Assembly: GCA_016839865.1 (NCBI GenBank)
Contig: JAEOTN010000469.1
Coordinates: 1 to 7,334 of the forward strand
Direction: 5' to 3'
Source of the DNA: Promethearchaeota archaeon
Lineage (GTDB): Archaea > Asgardarchaeota > Lokiarchaeia > Sigynarchaeales > MK-D1
DNA length: 7,334 nt
The position numbers and the translations under genes were made by a program. Below are positions 5,752-7,334 of this stretch, in pieces. The notes below the pieces were generated by a model. It was not told the origin of the DNA. It searched no databases and saw only the letters and a list, made by a program, of their open reading frames with translations. Each line of letters opens with the position of its first letter. The stretch's first letter is position 1.

Positions 5752-5786
5752 TTTTTTTTGGAACATAATTCAACTTTCTCTTTTTT
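5752..5786 (+). terminator. Double T-tract terminator after the DUF3795 gene
   Basis: A T8 run (5752-5759) and a T6 run (5781-5786) follow the stop codon at 5734 within 55 nt, with a pyrimidine-rich sequence between them. This is a typical archaeal terminator and separates the gene from the fumarase operon. Confidence 0.5.
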
Positions 5787-5860
5787 ACCTCGTTGTGTAA
5801 TAAGAAACTTGATATTCTCACCCAATACACAATATTCATAACACAAGATTAGTGAGAAAA
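5787..5860 (+). promoter_or_regulatory. Probable promoter region of the fumarase operon
   Basis: The terminator in front and the start of a new two-gene unit imply a promoter here, but I see no convincing TATA box. Weak candidates are gtaataag (5798-5805) and aatattcata (5831-5840); the latter would give a near-leaderless mRNA. TTGTGTA (5793-5799) and TACACAA (5826-5832) form a 7-base inverted repeat, a weak operator candidate. Confidence 0.3.
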
Positions 5861-6460
5861 ATGCCAGAGTTTCATTTAAAAACACCAATTTCTCCCGAAG
5901 ACTTGAAATCTATAAACATTGGAGATATAGTGTATATTACCGGAACAATTATCACTGCACGTGATGAAGCGCACCTTAAAGCGTTAGAATTGAATAAAGA
6001 GAATAAGGATTTACCCGTCGATTTTAAAGGCGTAGGATTGTTTCATTGTGGGCCTGTGATGAAAAAAGATGAACAAGATAAATGGATAGTTGTAGCAGCG
6101 GGTCCGACAACTTCTGCTCGTATGGAGATTTTTCAGGATGAATTCATTAAAGCATTCCATCCTGGGGTGATTATTGGTAAGGGTGGGATGGGAGAACGAA
6201 CCTCTAAAGCTTGTCAAGAAGAGAACTGTATCTATGGATATTTTACAGGAGGAGCCGCCTTACTTGCAGCTGATCGAATTAAGAACGTAAAAAATGTGTT
6301 CTGGTTAGAAGAATTGGGTATGCCTGAATGCCTATGGGTATATGATGTGGAAGAATTCGGACCTCTCACAGTAACTATTGATGTGCATGAAGGAAATCTT
6401 ACCATGGAAAGCAAGAAAAACATCGAAGCTCAAAAGCAGAAAATTTTGGAGGAACTCTAA
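5861..6460 (+). CDS. fumB-like (beta subunit): Fumarate hydratase class I, beta subunit (C-terminal-domain type)
   Basis: The 199-aa product is the small subunit of a split class I (Fe-S) fumarase or L-tartrate dehydratase, forming the active site with the alpha subunit encoded next door. It catalyses reversible hydration of fumarate to L-malate if it is a fumarase. Motifs in order are: GDIVYITGTIITARDEAH (21-38, with R34), GPTTSARM (81-88, with T83 and R87), IIGKGGMG (104-111, with K107), GYFTGGAALLAA (126-137) and WVYDVEEFGP (159-168). The T83, R87 and K107 spacing equals that of Thr467, Arg471 and Lys491 in the Leishmania major enzyme, as I recall its structure papers. The ATG at 5861 gives the normal family N-terminus (MPEFHLKTPIS); an in-frame GTG at 5852 would add only MRK. 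Sequence alone does not separate fumarase from tartrate dehydratase. The archaeal context favours fumarase. Confidence 0.92.
   Translation: MPEFHLKTPISPEDLKSINIGDIVYITGTIITARDEAHLKALELNKENKDLPVDFKGVGLFHCGPVMKKDEQDKWIVVAAGPTTSARMEIFQDEFIKAFHPGVIIGKGGMGERTSKACQEENCIYGYFTGGAALLAADRIKNVKNVFWLEELGMPECLWVYDVEEFGPLTVTIDVHEGNLTMESKKNIEAQKQKILEEL
6448..6452 (+). promoter_or_regulatory. Shine-Dalgarno GGAGG for the fumarase alpha subunit
   Basis: GGAGG lies within the last codons of the beta-subunit gene, 10 nt before the ATG at 6463. The spacing is slightly long but this is the strongest ribosome site in the window, as expected for an internal operon gene read from a leadered mRNA. Confidence 0.55.
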
Positions 6461-6462
6461 AA

Positions 6463-7334
6463 ATGAACGACATTTTACAAGTAGTAGAAGATACAGCAGC
6501 AGAATTGTTGAAGATTGCAGCGACTCAATTACCAACTCAAGTTAAAGAGACATTACTGAAAGCCGAGAGTGATACAAACGGAGAATTGGGGAAATCCCAA
6601 TTACATGCAATAAATGAGAATGTAAAACTTGCAAATACTCATAGTAAACCTATGTGCCAAGATACGGGTGTAGTTGCATTTTTCGTGAAGCTCGGAGATA
6701 AGTTTCCATTACGTTCTGAAGTGAAAACCGCATTAATCAGCGCGACGAAAAAAGCTACCCAGAAAGTTCCTTTACGTCCTAATGCTGTAGATATGTTCGA
6801 AGGCAATACAAAAAATAACGTTGGATTGCGTGGATACGTTCCCTGGTTTTATTTTGATCTGGTAGAAGGAGACTCTTGCGAAATAATTGCGATGCCTAAG
6901 GGAGGAGGAAGTTCTAATGTTGGGAAAATGAAGATGATTCCTCCAGGGAAAGGTATCAAAGGAGTCAAAGAATTTGTTATAGAAGCTCTTGCTGCTGCAG
7001 GACCTCTTGCGTGTCCACCATATACTGTAGGTGTGGGGGTAGGGGGGGGAGAAGATATGTGTATGAACCTAGCAAAGAAAGCTTTACTTCGTCCTTTATA
7101 CCAATACCACGAGGATGAGAAGGTTGCATCTCTGGAAAAAGAATTGATTGGACTCCTAAATCAATTGGAAATTGGAGCAATGGGATTAGGAGAAGGTCCT
7201 TCTGTACTAGATGTCCACATGGAATTTGCCGCAAGGCATCCAGCAAGTCTACCCGTAGGTGTAGTTATTTCCTGTTGGGCTCTCCGTCATGCAAGTGCTA
7301 CTATTGATAAAAATGGAAATGTCACATGGCATCC
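6463..7334 (+). CDS. fumA-like (alpha subunit): Fumarate hydratase class I, alpha subunit (N-terminal-domain type), cut by window end
   Basis: The frame is open for 290 codons to the window edge without a stop. Typical alpha subunits are about 280-300 aa, so only a few residues are missing. It is the [4Fe-4S] subunit of the split fumarase. Cluster ligands are C65 (in PMCQDTG), C184 (ACPPYTVG) and C271 (VVISCWALRH). The C65-C184 spacing of 119 equals the spacing I recall for L. major Cys133 and Cys252. Q66, D67, R105, G148 (PKGGGS) and H259 fall where the substrate-binding and catalytic residues are in that enzyme. Residues 241-249 read GLGEGPSVL where many relatives have GLGGxTTVL, a local change near the active site. 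The gene starts 2 nt after the beta-subunit stop, so the two are surely co-transcribed. The beta-before-alpha order is the reverse of the domain order in single-chain class I fumarases. A run of eight G (7042-7049) encodes part of a GVGVGGGE loop and is in frame. Confidence 0.93.
   Translation, partial: MNDILQVVEDTAAELLKIAATQLPTQVKETLLKAESDTNGELGKSQLHAINENVKLANTHSKPMCQDTGVVAFFVKLGDKFPLRSEVKTALISATKKATQKVPLRPNAVDMFEGNTKNNVGLRGYVPWFYFDLVEGDSCEIIAMPKGGGSSNVGKMKMIPPGKGIKGVKEFVIEALAAAGPLACPPYTVGVGVGGGEDMCMNLAKKALLRPLYQYHEDEKVASLEKELIGLLNQLEIGAMGLGEGPSVLDVHMEFAARHPASLPVGVVISCWALRHASATIDKNGNVTWH

Noticed and set aside
6011..6535. Three overlapping open frames on the - strand across the fumarase beta gene
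   Set aside because: They are antisense to conserved catalytic motifs and lack any family signature.
6977..7246. Open frame on the - strand inside the fumarase alpha gene
   Set aside because: The opposite strand encodes the fumarase motifs including a cluster cysteine. The antisense product is Leu/Pro-rich with no recognisable domain.
1..7334. CRISPR array, tRNA, rRNA, insertion sequence or defence island
   Set aside because: No spaced direct repeats, no cloverleaf-like GGTTCRA arm, no transposase motifs and no terminal inverted repeats were seen. The HNH-like gene alone is not evidence for a defence system.

Overview
The window looks like a piece of an Asgard (Lokiarchaeia-like) archaeal chromosome. 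This rests on a Rab/Ras-superfamily protein in an AT-rich prokaryotic context, TATA-type promoters with little Shine-Dalgarno use, T-tract terminators, and protein types common in that group: an LVIVD-repeat surface propeller, a DUF3795 cysteine-rich protein, and a split class I fumarase. The lineage is inferred from content, because no rRNA or other marker gene is present. I see no mobile element, CRISPR array, tRNA or rRNA.

Layout from left to right. A + strand gene (68-796) encodes a three-part protein: a predicted winged helix, an HNH-like Cys/His zinc module, and a DUF4177-like C-terminus. It converges on a block of three - strand genes. These are a small multi-spanning membrane protein (847-1503), an outside-facing LVIVD beta-propeller with a Ca-binding-type tail and two membrane anchors (1603-2997), and a nitroreductase-family flavoprotein (3101-3850). 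The nitroreductase has an ideally placed TATA box that predicts a leaderless mRNA. Each of the three has its own promoter-like sequence, so a single operon is not evident.

A divergent intergenic region (3851-4050) then leads into four + strand genes. The first (4051-4644) is the most unusual object in the window. It keeps the recognisable skeleton of a Rab-type small GTPase, but all five nucleotide-binding motifs are altered, so it is a candidate archaeal pseudo-GTPase. Next come a DUF3795 protein with ten N-terminal cysteines and a long unrecognised C-terminal region (4718-5734), and a two-gene fumarase operon with the beta subunit (5861-6460) directly followed by the alpha subunit (6463 to the window end, cut off). 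All the fumarase cluster-ligand and active-site residues I could map are present.

Functionally, the fumarase pair is the only clear metabolic unit (fumarate/malate interconversion). The nitroreductase and the pseudo-GTPase share a divergent control region containing TTAGC/GCTAA half-sites, one pair of which sits between the TATA box and the predicted start site of the GTPase-like gene. The other genes have no evident shared pathway.
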